Below are positions 45,501 through 52,779 of a stretch of DNA of 64,000 nt, piece after piece. The DNA is from Bacteroidota bacterium. Lineage in GTDB: Bacteria; Bacteroidota; Bacteroidia; Chitinophagales; Chitinophagaceae. How positions within the stretch are numbered: the first letter of the stretch is position 1; each line of letters starts with the position of its first letter. The notes under the pieces are model-generated. The model had not been told where the DNA came from. It worked only from the letters and a program-made list of their open reading frames with translations, and made no database searches. A program made the position numbers and the translations under genes. The stretch is from the NCBI GenBank assembly GCA_003175695.1, contig PSRA01000258.1, positions 124,001-188,000 on the forward strand. Direction: 5' to 3'.

Positions 45501-45662
45501 ATTGAATTCGCGAATGAAGTTATGTGCGGACAAGCTGGCATTTTTTCGCCTGAGTTCATTTATATTCTCTTTTTTTAAAGTGTCCTTATCTAATTGTCCT
45601 TCTTGCCCGTAGGCCCCGGCAAAAGTTAGCAGATGGCATAGAAGAAGGAAATAAGGCCGCAT
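42507..45662 (-). CDS. Secreted gliding-motility-associated C-terminal (CHU_C, T9SS type B) protein
   Basis: I start at the ATG at 45662 (MRPYFLLLCHLLTFAGAYGQ signal peptide); the frame starts 12 codons earlier without leader character. The 1051-aa product has a long N-terminal part (to about residue 580) with repeated WD/Kelch-like segments (ILFKTDQNGQVLWVKTFDDG, IAGGLDTVSNSYNTTTVIFR), then four Ig/PKD-like repeats with the pattern CNNNPITLHAGTQYASYQWQ (others near residues 790, 870, 935), and a CHU_C end (LQMPDAFTPNNDGKNDVFRV, FNRWGQLVFQSSD, WDGTFNGQNQPTGGYVW). CHU_C marks T9SS cargo. Adhesin-like or sensor role is inference. Confidence 0.88.
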   Translation of the reverse strand: MRPYFLLLCHLLTFAGAYGQEGQLDKDTLKKENINELRRKNASLSAHNFIREFNKLHGILTLPMKSIGSSKTLSSIIQSNRQATAAANSAGNAHLAALSGNPPCKDSSFEKLINLTNSVLYITSLIHTHDDGVLFVGQYYDSTIYHDFLHFKGLLFKTDQNGQVLWVKTFDDGNHDQFYQIYLMSVFELPSGDIMIAGGLDTVSNSYNTTTVIFRLNSIGTIVWDRTYVSAISVANQWAPIDFRSITEAPNGDLILCGTTFNNAGVNNYETIVRMSSAGKVIWDSNIGNFGDYKFGAEGLAAYFENGNIIEVGITHGDGTPGTVAAVNLLTLDFSSGNVLNRNFYIPDFANQQVAIRKQFSSYYNYCTRMQNGHLIINGHLFANYLPNPSSTVVDHFGIVEIDENQNLIVSYSISSTLKSSDNANQAFFDENGNGIFSIIDYPNDQSAFAYMGTLHNHHFSKERVVYYNNVSIGSNGSFGDNYRFCFFNDGGYLLGQSYYASMSLGASYVEFKKMHDADTSSNCTGRDTLFALQLPLPMRSYPGYPDLDNPVLNQISEVSYNLIPWNNLVSNESLPCRQQNFCDTIKIHGPTVFCKTSDPQIFTAFKNPSCGSFVQWNIDSSVVNSSTLLNDSSISILFNQVNWQGKIYARISQGQCTVAMTDSTFIHIAGASDTLNIGPDTTICNNNPITLHAGTQYASYQWQDGSTDSILTVTQPGKYFVTVKNYCGVQYRDSTEVSLAHYDLGIAKDTTVCTRDSITIIPASGYSNYEWTPLNYYMTADQANGHAIFYPLSDTSYIVSALQSGGCLVKDTIHFTVLNSPDVNIGKDTSLCPGQPLSLDAGPGFTSYSWNTGANAETLQVSNAGIYAVKVKATNGCSASDSILVKYLGLPVFSLGNDSFLCKGQQMILSPQQNPAGNYVWQDGSTNHSYTVDEPGLYSLTVTNTCGSSSDSINISSGVCKLQMPDAFTPNNDGKNDVFRVKYVYAVKEFHLKIFNRWGQLVFQSSDMRQGWDGTFNGQNQPTGGYVWFIDSTDSDGKKISLRGTVVLIR

Positions 45663-45685
45663 CTTCAAATGGTTGGAATACTGGT

Positions 45686-45892
45686 TTACTCCAAGCAAGG
45701 CATGAATTTCTCGCTTTTCGCTGCAGCGTATTGTAAAAGGTCCAGGATTAGTTCGGTTGTATTTTGTACATCATTATTGCCCTGGTCATTCATTTCCAAT
45801 ACGGGGCGCTTTCCTTTTAACATGCGAATAATCATCACACTACGGTTGTCTCCCCCGGGCAATTCAACCCACTTTGATTCTGAGGAACGCAT
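45686..45892 (-). CDS. Small unknown protein (cluster with 46020-46874)
   Basis: The 68-aa product begins MRSSESKWVELPGGDNRSVM, has a charged alpha/beta-like middle (IIRMLKGKRPVLEMNDQGNN) and ends with a helix (TTELILDLLQYAAAKSEKF). It has no signal peptide and no family that I recognise. It starts inside the last codons of the 36-aa frame at 45864-45974, as closely packed translated genes do. Codon use and amino-acid content look normal, but the small size leaves doubt. Confidence 0.5.
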   Translation of the reverse strand: MRSSESKWVELPGGDNRSVMIIRMLKGKRPVLEMNDQGNNDVQNTTELILDLLQYAAAKSEKFMPCLE

Positions 45893-45974
45893 TTGAAATT
45901 GCAGTTACCGTCACCAATTCCCCGCTTGAATTGATCTGAATATGATAGGTTGAACTATTTCCTGTTTTCTTCAT
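45864..45974 (-). CDS. Very small unknown protein (36 aa)
   Basis: An ATG at 45974 opens a 36-codon frame (MKKTGNSSTYHIQINSSGEL then VTVTAISNAFLRIKVG) ending at a TGA that overlaps the next gene by 29 bases. The peptide is beta-prone and could be the start of a longer gene broken by a frameshift, with the 68-aa frame as the rest. I cannot tell a small gene from a frameshifted one. Confidence 0.35.
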   Translation of the reverse strand: MKKTGNSSTYHIQINSSGELVTVTAISNAFLRIKVG

Positions 45975-46019
45975 TACTTTATATGGAAGGGATTTGCTTC
46001 CTGCAGTTCGTCAAATATT

Positions 46020-46874
46020 CTACGAAACGTAGAAAACCCAATTCTTGTCAATGTAAGCCAGTTCAATTCCCTCATCATCATTTCGGATGCGCGTGTTTTG
46101 AACAGTGAGTTTTGGAGAATGAGCATCATTGTATAGCATGGCTTTGTAGAAGCCCATTGGATTTAATCCTTGATAATTTTCCTGGAAACATTCTATGATT
46201 GGTCCCCATGAACCCTGGTAGTTATCCTTTTGCTGCTCAAGCTCGGAGGAATATTGAAAATTATATACTAGATCCCAATTTTGATGCTGGAAATTAAAGA
46301 GGCAAACTTTGTTTTCCCAGATTCCGGGCGACAACATTTCGGTCCGATTCAATATTCTGCAATACCTGAAGCGCTTTCCATTAATGTTTACCGTAGAAGC
46401 ATTGGCTGCGAGCTTGCTAAAGGCAATTGAAAGCGACCATCTATCTGCTTCGGGTTTTGCCCAATCGAAAATTTTGAAATACGGTTCTTCCTGGCCGTTG
46501 TAGCTGGCGAGGGCTTCCACTCCATGGGCAGTACCATTGGTTGCTGTGAGATAAAGATAATTTTCAGAATTTCCTCCGGCCGTCTCAGGGATAAGGATGC
46601 CAAAATCCAGGCAGGAAAAATTTGTAAAACGCCATTGGAAGGATTGATGGTAGTAAACTCCGTACCCTACGCCACCCGGTGATGGTGGATTCCTTACTTT
46701 CAATTTCTTTAGCACCCTGATCTTTTCTTTTCTGTTTTCTTTAAACCTGGCGGCAGAAGAAGGCTTGCTTTTTTTCTTGAATTCATCGATCCTGTCAACA
46801 ATTGGTAAATATTGTTTCGATTCTTCATCATAAATGTGAGTGACTTTCTTCAGTTGTTTTTTCTCATTTTTCAT
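46020..46874 (-). CDS. Unknown protein with Lys/Arg-rich N-terminus
   Basis: The 284-aa protein has no signal peptide. Its first 65 residues are strongly basic and probably disordered (MKNEKKQLKKVTHIYDEESK, KKSKPSSAARFKENRKEKIR); the rest is rich in aromatic residues and looks like a compact beta domain (VYYHQSFQWRFTNFSCLDFG, FKIFDWAKPEADRWSLSIAF, WDLVYNFQYSSELE). I do not recognise a family. The segment SENYLYLTATNGTAHGVEAL and the many Trp/Tyr/Phe recall a carbohydrate-binding fold, which is only a guess. Two short frames follow on the same strand (45864-45974 and 45686-45892). Confidence 0.7.
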   Translation of the reverse strand: MKNEKKQLKKVTHIYDEESKQYLPIVDRIDEFKKKSKPSSAARFKENRKEKIRVLKKLKVRNPPSPGGVGYGVYYHQSFQWRFTNFSCLDFGILIPETAGGNSENYLYLTATNGTAHGVEALASYNGQEEPYFKIFDWAKPEADRWSLSIAFSKLAANASTVNINGKRFRYCRILNRTEMLSPGIWENKVCLFNFQHQNWDLVYNFQYSSELEQQKDNYQGSWGPIIECFQENYQGLNPMGFYKAMLYNDAHSPKLTVQNTRIRNDDEGIELAYIDKNWVFYVS

Positions 46875-47264
46875 GGGTTTCTTTTTGAGTCTCCCTGATA
46901 ATCAGAAATGATATTAAATGCTCACATGGGGGCGTCGGTGAAAAACTGAATTGAAAGGTTCCGGGGCTTTGGTCAATTTGAGCAGTACCTGAAATCTTAT
47001 CTCCAATTTTGGGCGTTTTCAGTTTTTGGATCCATTTCCAAGCAAAGCCACCTCCAATAGCTACCTTCCAGGACTTTCACCTAAATATTAAATACAAGAA
47101 AAATGTCCGGACCCTTCAAACGGATAAAAGCCATTGCTTTTCTGCCAGCATTCTGGCACGGGCTAAGTCTAAAGAGAGTAATTTTGAATGACCAATATTG
47201 AAGGTAATAAAATCTCTTGTTTTTCCGAATAAATTATCCTGGTCCGATCATCTTAATTAATTCC
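46875..47264. other. Divergent intergenic region, no gene seen
   Basis: A 390-base gap between the minus-strand unknown gene and the plus-strand peroxiredoxin. Frames of 60-80 codons exist but are not coding-like. An open frame running into the peroxiredoxin from 47217 starts with TTG and is not needed. Confidence 0.4.
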
Positions 47265-47804
47265 ATGTCATATTGCCGAGTGATATTTTTAAGAAATTTT
47301 TTGGTGTGCGTCTCATCATTTCTTTGCCTGGCGCTCAAAACTAATGGACAATCCACTTTGGCTGTCGGTGATACTATTCCAAGATTCACTTTGCATGATC
47401 AGGATGGGAATATTTTTGATTCAAAGGACTATGTCGGAAAAAGGATCCTGGTGATTTATTTTTATCCAAAAGATGAAAGTACCGTTTGCACCAAGGAGGC
47501 TTGCGCGTTTCGAGACAACTATTCAGATTTTGCCAAACGGGGAGCCATGGTCATAGGTATCAACAGCGGAACTGTGGAAAGTCATAAAGAATTTCAACAA
47601 CACCATCAGCTTCCATTTGTATTATTGAGTGATCCGGGCAGCAAGGTGTTAAAGTTATTTGGGGTGAAGAATAAATTTTTCATCTCGGGAAGAGAAACAT
47701 TTGTAGTCGGTCAGGACGGAAAGATCGTCTACACTTTCAATTCAATGATGCAGGGAACCAAGCATGCGTCCGAGGCGTTAAGAGTGGTAGAAAGTAGTAA
47801 ATAG
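47265..47804 (+). CDS. Exported peroxiredoxin (Bcp/AhpC-TSA type)
   Basis: I start at the ATG at 47265 because the frame from there begins with a hydrophobic leader (MSYCRVIFLRNFLVCVSSFL ending LKTNGQS); a TTG 16 codons upstream is less likely. The 179-aa product is a thioredoxin-fold peroxiredoxin of the Bcp group: VGDTIPRFTLHDQDG, LVIYFYPKDESTVCTKEACAF with peroxidatic Cys and a resolving Cys five residues later, and LPFVLLSDPGSKVLKLFGV. It should reduce peroxides in the periplasm. A second, cytosolic peroxiredoxin is at 56379-56858. Confidence 0.88.
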   Translation: MSYCRVIFLRNFLVCVSSFLCLALKTNGQSTLAVGDTIPRFTLHDQDGNIFDSKDYVGKRILVIYFYPKDESTVCTKEACAFRDNYSDFAKRGAMVIGINSGTVESHKEFQQHHQLPFVLLSDPGSKVLKLFGVKNKFFISGRETFVVGQDGKIVYTFNSMMQGTKHASEALRVVESSK

Positions 47805-47814
47805 AAAGTATCGG

Positions 47815-47870
47815 GTATCCAGCATCCAGAATCCTGTATCAAATCGCCGGCATCAGATATCCAGGTTCTT
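47815..47870. repeat. Short tandem ATCCAG/ATATCC-type repeats
   Basis: Between the convergent peroxiredoxin and barrel genes, loosely repeated 7-base units of the form (T/A)ATCC(A/T)G occur six to seven times (GTATCCAGCATCCAGAATCC on one side, CATCAGATATCCAGG on the other). Such heptad arrays are frequent in Bacteroidota intergenic DNA and may form terminator structures. Confidence 0.45.
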
Positions 47871-47878
47871 CTTTCAAA

Positions 47879-48463
47879 CTAGAAATTATAACCCACCATC
47901 GCTACCAGGGCAATATTACTGTCATCATTACCTGTAGAATAATAATACCGGGTTTCCATGCCAATGGAAATCCGGCTCTTGAACCGGTGCCTGAATCCAA
48001 CTGAAGATCCGAAATCTGCAAGAGACCAGGTTACTGCATCGGCGTTGCCATAGGTATCCGAGCTAGCTTTGTTGATGAGCATGGATTGACCCATGGTAAA
48101 ATTGAAATAGAAATTCTTCAGGAATTTCATTGACACAACGATATGGATCGGAACAGCACTGTTGGCTATTCTTGCATTGGTTGGTTGCGGGGTAGTCAAG
48201 GTGTATAAGCGATAATATCCAGATTCGACCCCCACACTCAACAGATGCCCCGGCTCCCACATAAACCTGCCAATAAAGGAATAATTGAATTCATTCACGC
48301 GATTTTTTCCAATAACCAGGTTGTTAAAATAATAATTGGGCCCTACGCCAAGATAGAGCGCGAGTGTATGTTTAGGTGTAAGATGGTTTTGAGTCGTTTG
48401 GCAGAAAGCCTGCGTCGAAAGGAGCGTGCAGCTAATAACAAGTATGGTTGATCGAAAGCTCAT
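47879..48463 (-). CDS. Outer-membrane beta-barrel protein (small)
   Basis: The 194-aa protein has a signal peptide (MSFRSTILVISCTLLSTQAF CQTTQ cleavage region) and short amphipathic strands typical of an 8-stranded barrel: HTLALYLGVGPNYYFNNLVI, FIGRFMWEPGHLLSVGVESG, FYFNFTMGQSMLINKA, GFRHRFKSRISIGMETRYYY, and a terminal IALVAMVGYNF that ends in Phe, as outer-membrane strands do. Function unknown. It lies convergent to the peroxiredoxin and 37 bases after the GDPD gene's end on the same strand. Confidence 0.78.
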   Translation of the reverse strand: MSFRSTILVISCTLLSTQAFCQTTQNHLTPKHTLALYLGVGPNYYFNNLVIGKNRVNEFNYSFIGRFMWEPGHLLSVGVESGYYRLYTLTTPQPTNARIANSAVPIHIVVSMKFLKNFYFNFTMGQSMLINKASSDTYGNADAVTWSLADFGSSVGFRHRFKSRISIGMETRYYYSTGNDDSNIALVAMVGYNF

Positions 48464-48500
48464 GTAAGACTTGATTCGGTGTATGTCTATTTCAATATCA

Positions 48501-49745
48501 TCAAAATAGAGTATAATAATAATAGTTCACATAGGCAGGGTAATCAGAGATGAAACCATCAAACTTTCCCTCCTGAAGATAACTGAGGATAAGGTTTTGG
48601 CTGTTTAAAGTCCAACTGTATACTCTGATTCCCATGCTATGTGCTTTTTGTACGTCATCTAAAAGCAGACCCAGTGAAAACCGGGGACCAAAATATTGGC
48701 AGTGGTTATCAATGGCGTCCTGCAGACTCAATTCGCACATCGACGGCAGGCTGGCACCATAACTTGGTTGTTGGTTAAATTCGTCTATGACTTTTTGGGA
48801 AGGAAGATCGGCAATGATTTTAACATCCCTGTGTTTGGTAGCCGCATAGGCATAAGCATTTTTTACTACAGGCTCAAGATATTTGAAAATATCAGGATCC
48901 CCTTTGACATCGAGCCACATCTCTTTCATATTGGTCGAATCAATAAACGCCGTCAATACCTGTTCAACAGAAGGAATTTTCTGCCCGTCTTTTAACGCCA
49001 GGTAATTTTCAAGGAATTCAAAAGTGTACTGAATGTAATTGCCATACAAGGGCCCCTTTTCTTCGACCCGAATGTTAATGCCTGGATCATGTACGCAGAT
49101 GGGAACATGGTCTTTAGTCAAATGAACGTCGAATTCAAGGCCATTTGTACCATAATCTTCATCGTGTAAAACCCCATTTATGGTGTTTTCAATATAAGGT
49201 GGGTCGGAAACCGTTTGAACGCCATGATGCGCAAAAATCATGAAGTTGCTGTTCTTTGCATAGTCAGAGAAAGGATGGTCATACCGAATAGAAATCGATT
49301 CATTGGTACTGCCGCCATTCAAAATATTACCATCTAATCTCAAATTGCGGGCAATGCCATTCAGAAGGTCCGATGCGCCCTGATTTTTAGCAATATCAAA
49401 GCTGATCAATCCCTGCGTTGGCGCTTCCGAATATCTCCAAAATCCCGAGAATTGGATCGAACTGTCCACAGGATTTAACCCATAGTCAAGGATAATATAT
49501 ATTCCTGCGTGATTACTGAAGAAAGAGACTTTTTTCTTCGACACCTTGCAAACGAATTCTGTACCCAATTCCTGGCTACCCACGCCAATTACATAGACGC
49601 CTTCCATATTTCGCATAATGGTGTCAGAGATTTTCAACGTATTTGCCAGGTTAGGGTCGGGATTGAATGGAGGAGGCGTTACCCTACTTTTTGAGCAGGA
49701 GGTGATGATAAGGCAGGATAAAATCAAAATCTTCCAGTTCTTCAT
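48501..49745 (-). CDS. Glycerophosphodiester phosphodiesterase-like lipoprotein
   Basis: The 414-aa protein has a lipoprotein leader (LSCLIITSCS, lipobox ITSC). The first 150 residues after the leader look like a beta-rich domain with no assigned family. The C-terminal GDPD TIM barrel shows IFAHHGVQTVSD (His position of the HRG motif), the Glu in NTINGVLHDEDYGTNGLEFD (E of ENT is IENTI), the Asp in GLEFDVHLTKDHVPICVHDP with the second His and MWLDVKG. GDPD releases sn-glycerol-3-phosphate from phospholipid head-group diesters. Envelope location suits phospholipid scavenging. The HHG variant of the HRG motif is worth noting. Confidence 0.88.
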   Translation of the reverse strand: MKNWKILILSCLIITSCSKSRVTPPPFNPDPNLANTLKISDTIMRNMEGVYVIGVGSQELGTEFVCKVSKKKVSFFSNHAGIYIILDYGLNPVDSSIQFSGFWRYSEAPTQGLISFDIAKNQGASDLLNGIARNLRLDGNILNGGSTNESISIRYDHPFSDYAKNSNFMIFAHHGVQTVSDPPYIENTINGVLHDEDYGTNGLEFDVHLTKDHVPICVHDPGINIRVEEKGPLYGNYIQYTFEFLENYLALKDGQKIPSVEQVLTAFIDSTNMKEMWLDVKGDPDIFKYLEPVVKNAYAYAATKHRDVKIIADLPSQKVIDEFNQQPSYGASLPSMCELSLQDAIDNHCQYFGPRFSLGLLLDDVQKAHSMGIRVYSWTLNSQNLILSYLQEGKFDGFISDYPAYVNYYYYTLF

Positions 49746-49755
49746 GCTTTTTTGT

Positions 49756-50517
49756 TTAAAAACTCAGTCCCAATTGAAACTCAGGTACCCAATACCGGTA
49801 TTGATTTACCGGGAAAGCCGGCCAGGCAATAATATGATACCTCACGTAATAGAATTTGACTCCGAAAGACATTATACGGTTTTTCCAAAGTCTTTGCTCG
49901 ACGGTGGAACTCAGGCTGGTACCATTGAGGAAAGAAGTTGAAAAAGGCAACGTATGTCCTCCTTGACTTTCTGTGATATTGCTCGTCCAATAAAGATCTC
50001 CTCTGAGTGTCACAGCTACTTTCCTGAAACTATATCCCAATGTGAGTGAAGGCTGTTGCTCAAATATTGTGAGGTGTGTGTTGTATCCAAATTCGGTCAG
50101 GAATCCGTAATTAAACGCAACCTGATAACCGAGACCAATGTGGTAGTGGTCATGAGAATAATTCCAGAAAGGCCCGGCGAGTAAGCGATATGAAATGAAC
50201 AAGGTAACCAGGCTCGCCTGCACGTTGAAGCCGGCCGGTAAAGTGAATTTTCCAGCGTAACTCAACATGGGTGCATTGATCACGTCAAGTGTCCAGTCTT
50301 TAGGGAGAATGACATAGAGTATTGAAACGGACTGGTAATATTTTAATTTTGGTAAGCTTTGAGGGAGATAAAAACTAGTTGTCCTTATGTCAAAATTGTC
50401 AGCTGTGGTATCTGGCTTATTTTGCTTCGTCGAGTCCTGTCCAAAAGCCGTAGTGGCTCCAATCATTAAGATGATAAGTAGGTAGCAGAGATGTTTTGAT
50501 CCGATGAAGCTCTTCAT
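49756..50517 (-). CDS. Outer-membrane beta-barrel-like protein (DUF6268-like)
   Basis: I start at the ATG at 50517, which opens a signal peptide (MKSFIGSKHLCYLLIILMIG then TTAFGQD); the frame's earlier ATG 12 codons upstream adds no leader. The 253-aa product is barrel-like: YYQSVSILYVILPKDWTLDV, LPAGFNVQASLVTLFISYRL, HYHIGLGYQVAFNYGFLTEF, and a last strand with a C-terminal Phe (YWVPEFQLGLSF). It resembles the gene at 25729-26592 in layout. It lies 10 bases before the GDPD gene, so the two share an operon, which suggests a link to lipid turnover; that is inference. Confidence 0.72.
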   Translation of the reverse strand: MKSFIGSKHLCYLLIILMIGATTAFGQDSTKQNKPDTTADNFDIRTTSFYLPQSLPKLKYYQSVSILYVILPKDWTLDVINAPMLSYAGKFTLPAGFNVQASLVTLFISYRLLAGPFWNYSHDHYHIGLGYQVAFNYGFLTEFGYNTHLTIFEQQPSLTLGYSFRKVAVTLRGDLYWTSNITESQGGHTLPFSTSFLNGTSLSSTVEQRLWKNRIMSFGVKFYYVRYHIIAWPAFPVNQYRYWVPEFQLGLSF

Positions 50518-51098
50518 GTAATCAGGTTTTTTCAGTCCTGGTCTTCTAAACAAGTTGTAATACGGTTCACCGCAAGAACAATTGAATACCAGTTTTGGCG
50601 ACTTATCTCAAGGAAGATTTTTCTGTTGCCATGGGTATCTAACGAATTTCATTGCGCAACCTTGAAATCATCGACTGATATAAATTTACAAATAAATCAC
50701 TCGCAGATCTTGCAGTTTGGTTTCATTAACAATGGCTGAAATGCGATCGTTAGAAGGTTTGCTAAAATTAAAAGGAAGAAAACTATTGCGAACAAATTCC
50801 TTTCTTGGATTTTACAGTAAAATGAAGTTAGGCAGGGCAGTCGCTTTCAATCTCTTTCTGATAGTTCGCTATTTCACTCCTGATATGTACATCACTGAAA
50901 GCCGATCTCACCTCAAAGGAGAGTCCTATGATCATGAAAAGGTTTTAAATAGTTATTAAAGTTTGAGGTGATTACAATTAAGTTAATAATTTTTTGGGTT
51001 ATCGGGTTTGGCATTTTAATTGAACGCGTCTTGCTTACTCATAGGTGATTGTTCCACGTAATAGAATAATTCAATTTTGTAATCACCCATGGGCAAGC
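50518..51098. other. Intergenic region with GGTGATT elements
   Basis: An 80-codon plus-strand frame (50717-50959, TTG start) has a basic region and a hydrophobic stretch, but is not convincing. GGTGATT occurs at 50967-50973 and 51044-51050, and as AATCACC at 51081-51087, all upstream of the small XRE gene; the same word is found downstream at 51376-51382. These look like operator-type repeats for a local regulator. Confidence 0.4.
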
Positions 51099-51326
51099 AT
51101 GAAGAGCAAAATTGATCAATATGTAATTAATAGTGTAAAAGAAAGAAGGCTTGAGATGCGCTTATCCCAGGCTGATCTTGCATATGAATTGGGAATGTCA
51201 GTTGGATTCATCGGGAAGGTGGAGAGCACGAATTATCCAGCACATTATAATATCAAACACTTGAATTTGCTCGCTAAGATTCTGGAATGCAGTCCTCAGG
51301 ATTTTCTACCCAAAAAACCGATTTAA
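51099..51326 (+). CDS. Small XRE family (helix-turn-helix) regulator
   Basis: I start at the ATG at 51099, giving 75 aa (MKSKIDQYVINSVKERRLEM); the open frame starts with GTG 18 codons earlier. Residues 15-70 are a lambda-repressor-type HTH: VKERRLEMRLSQADLAYELG, SVGFIGKVESTNYPAHYNIK, LLAKILECSPQDFLP. It has no extra sensor domain, so it may be a standalone repressor. Repeats of GGTGATT on both sides make autoregulation plausible. A 16-17-base near-match CTTAC.(T/C)ATAGGTGATT occurs at 51034-51050 and 51366-51382. Confidence 0.8.
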   Translation: MKSKIDQYVINSVKERRLEMRLSQADLAYELGMSVGFIGKVESTNYPAHYNIKHLNLLAKILECSPQDFLPKKPI

Positions 51327-51405
51327 AATAATTCTCCACTCTTTTCAAAGTTATATTTTAACCGGCTTACCTATAGGTGATTCTGTTATTTCGATATAAA
51401 ACGTC

Positions 51406-52443
51406 TCACGCCTTCAATATCACTTTTAAGGCCTTTTCCTTCGCGGCATTCCCAAACACATCATACGCATTCATTATATCCGATAGTTCAAAATGATGCG
51501 TGATCAGTTTCTTTGAATCTAATTTTTTTGATTGAACCGACTTAAGCAGCAAAGGCGTCGTTACCGTATCCACAAGCCTTGTCGTGATAGTTATGTTCTT
51601 TGACCACAAAGTCTCCAAGTGAAGTTCAACACTTTTTCCATGAACCCCAATATTCGCTATTGTGCCCCCGGGACCAACAATCGATTCGCATAATTCGAAA
51701 GTTTCAGGAATGCCGACCGCCTCTATGGCAGTGTCAACACCCCTGTTCTCAGTTATTGCCAAAGTGCTCTTGACAGGGTCCTCTTTCTTATTATTGACGG
51801 TATCGGTGGCACCAAATTTCCTGGCTACACCCAGCCTGTTGTCATCCGGGTCAATCATGATAATTGTTCCCGGTGCAAAAAACTGTGCAGTCAATAAAGC
51901 GGCAAGTCCGATTGGACCCGCTCCAACAATGGCTACGGAAGAACCTGGAGAAATCTTTCCATTGAGCACGCCACATTCATATCCCGTGGGTAGGATGTCA
52001 CTGAGCATGACCAAAGCATCTTCGTCGCTTTCTTTAGGGATATGATAGAGGCTCGTATCTGCATGCGGAATGCGAACGAATTCCGCCTGCGTACCATCTA
52101 CCAGATGACCCAATATCCATCCGCCGTCCTCACAATGCGAATACATACCCTGCTTGCAATAATAGCATTTACCGCAGGAAGTGATGCAGGAGATCAACAC
52201 GTGATCACCTTTCTTGAAATTATTGACTGAATCTCCCACAGACTCTACAATCCCCACTCCTTCATGTCCCAAAATCCTTCCATCCGTAACCTCCGGCACA
52301 TCTCCTTTGAGAATATGAAGATCTGTTCCGCAAATAGTCGTTTTGGTGATGCGGACTATTGCGTCACTCGGCTTTTGTATGACCGGAATTGGTTTTTCTT
52401 CCCAGGATTTTTTATGTGGACCATGGTATACTAATGCTTTCAT
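51406..52443 (-). CDS. Zinc-dependent medium-chain alcohol dehydrogenase
   Basis: The 345-aa protein is a zinc MDR oxidoreductase. Visible motifs are the catalytic-zinc Cys in TTICGTDLHILKGD (about residue 38), GHEGVGIVESVGDSV, the structural zinc cysteines in SCGKCYYCKQGMYSHC (about 91-108) and the nucleotide-binding SVAIVGAGPIGLAALL (about 168), followed by an acidic DPDDNRL that prefers NAD. No signal peptide. Substrate likely a short-chain alcohol or polyol. Its promoter region is the gap to 52779. Confidence 0.92.
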   Translation of the reverse strand: MKALVYHGPHKKSWEEKPIPVIQKPSDAIVRITKTTICGTDLHILKGDVPEVTDGRILGHEGVGIVESVGDSVNNFKKGDHVLISCITSCGKCYYCKQGMYSHCEDGGWILGHLVDGTQAEFVRIPHADTSLYHIPKESDEDALVMLSDILPTGYECGVLNGKISPGSSVAIVGAGPIGLAALLTAQFFAPGTIIMIDPDDNRLGVARKFGATDTVNNKKEDPVKSTLAITENRGVDTAIEAVGIPETFELCESIVGPGGTIANIGVHGKSVELHLETLWSKNITITTRLVDTVTTPLLLKSVQSKKLDSKKLITHHFELSDIMNAYDVFGNAAKEKALKVILKA

Positions 52444-52779
52444 AAAAAAGATTTATTAGGCAAAGCTAAAGCCTGATATTCTGATTAATAATGATTAAAT
52501 CGTTAAGCAGGCAAAAGGTGGATAAATTGACTAGCTTGAAATCTTATTTCTGTTCTTTTTGCCTGATCCACATTTTCTTAATCATTTGTTGAATAAGTTT
52601 CGTTTGTTTTTCAAGATTATGATTATCTTTCATTTGGCTACTTCCTGAACCCCACAAGTTGAGCGGATCACCAATTTAAAGGCCATAACATTTTGATTGA
52701 ACGATATTAAAATGTACGTGGGGCATCTGTGCAAACCTCCTGTAAACCGCATAATTGTTCAATTTCAAACCCCTAACCA
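52444..52779. other. Divergent intergenic region
   Basis: Between the minus-strand dehydrogenase and the plus-strand SGNH-like gene. The only candidate gene is a 29-codon minus-strand frame at 52544-52633, listed separately. No promoter element was assigned. Confidence 0.4.
52544..52633 (-). CDS. Possible very small helical protein (29 aa)
   Basis: An ATG at 52633 opens a 29-codon frame encoding a strongly charged helix (MKDNHNLEKQTKLIQQMIKK then MWIRQKEQK) that ends at TAA. The frame is open for 13 further codons upstream (DPLNLWGSGSSQ) without an ATG. The peptide is coding-like, but so small that chance is not excluded, and no ribosome binding site is obvious. Confidence 0.25.
   Translation of the reverse strand: MKDNHNLEKQTKLIQQMIKKMWIRQKEQK

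Noticed and set aside
47815-47870. CRISPR-like array
   Set aside because: The repeat units are only about seven bases, vary in sequence and have no spacers of constant length.
50717-50959. 80-codon plus-strand frame with basic and hydrophobic stretches
   Set aside because: TTG start, no homology recognised, and no neighbour dependence; kept only as part of an intergenic description.
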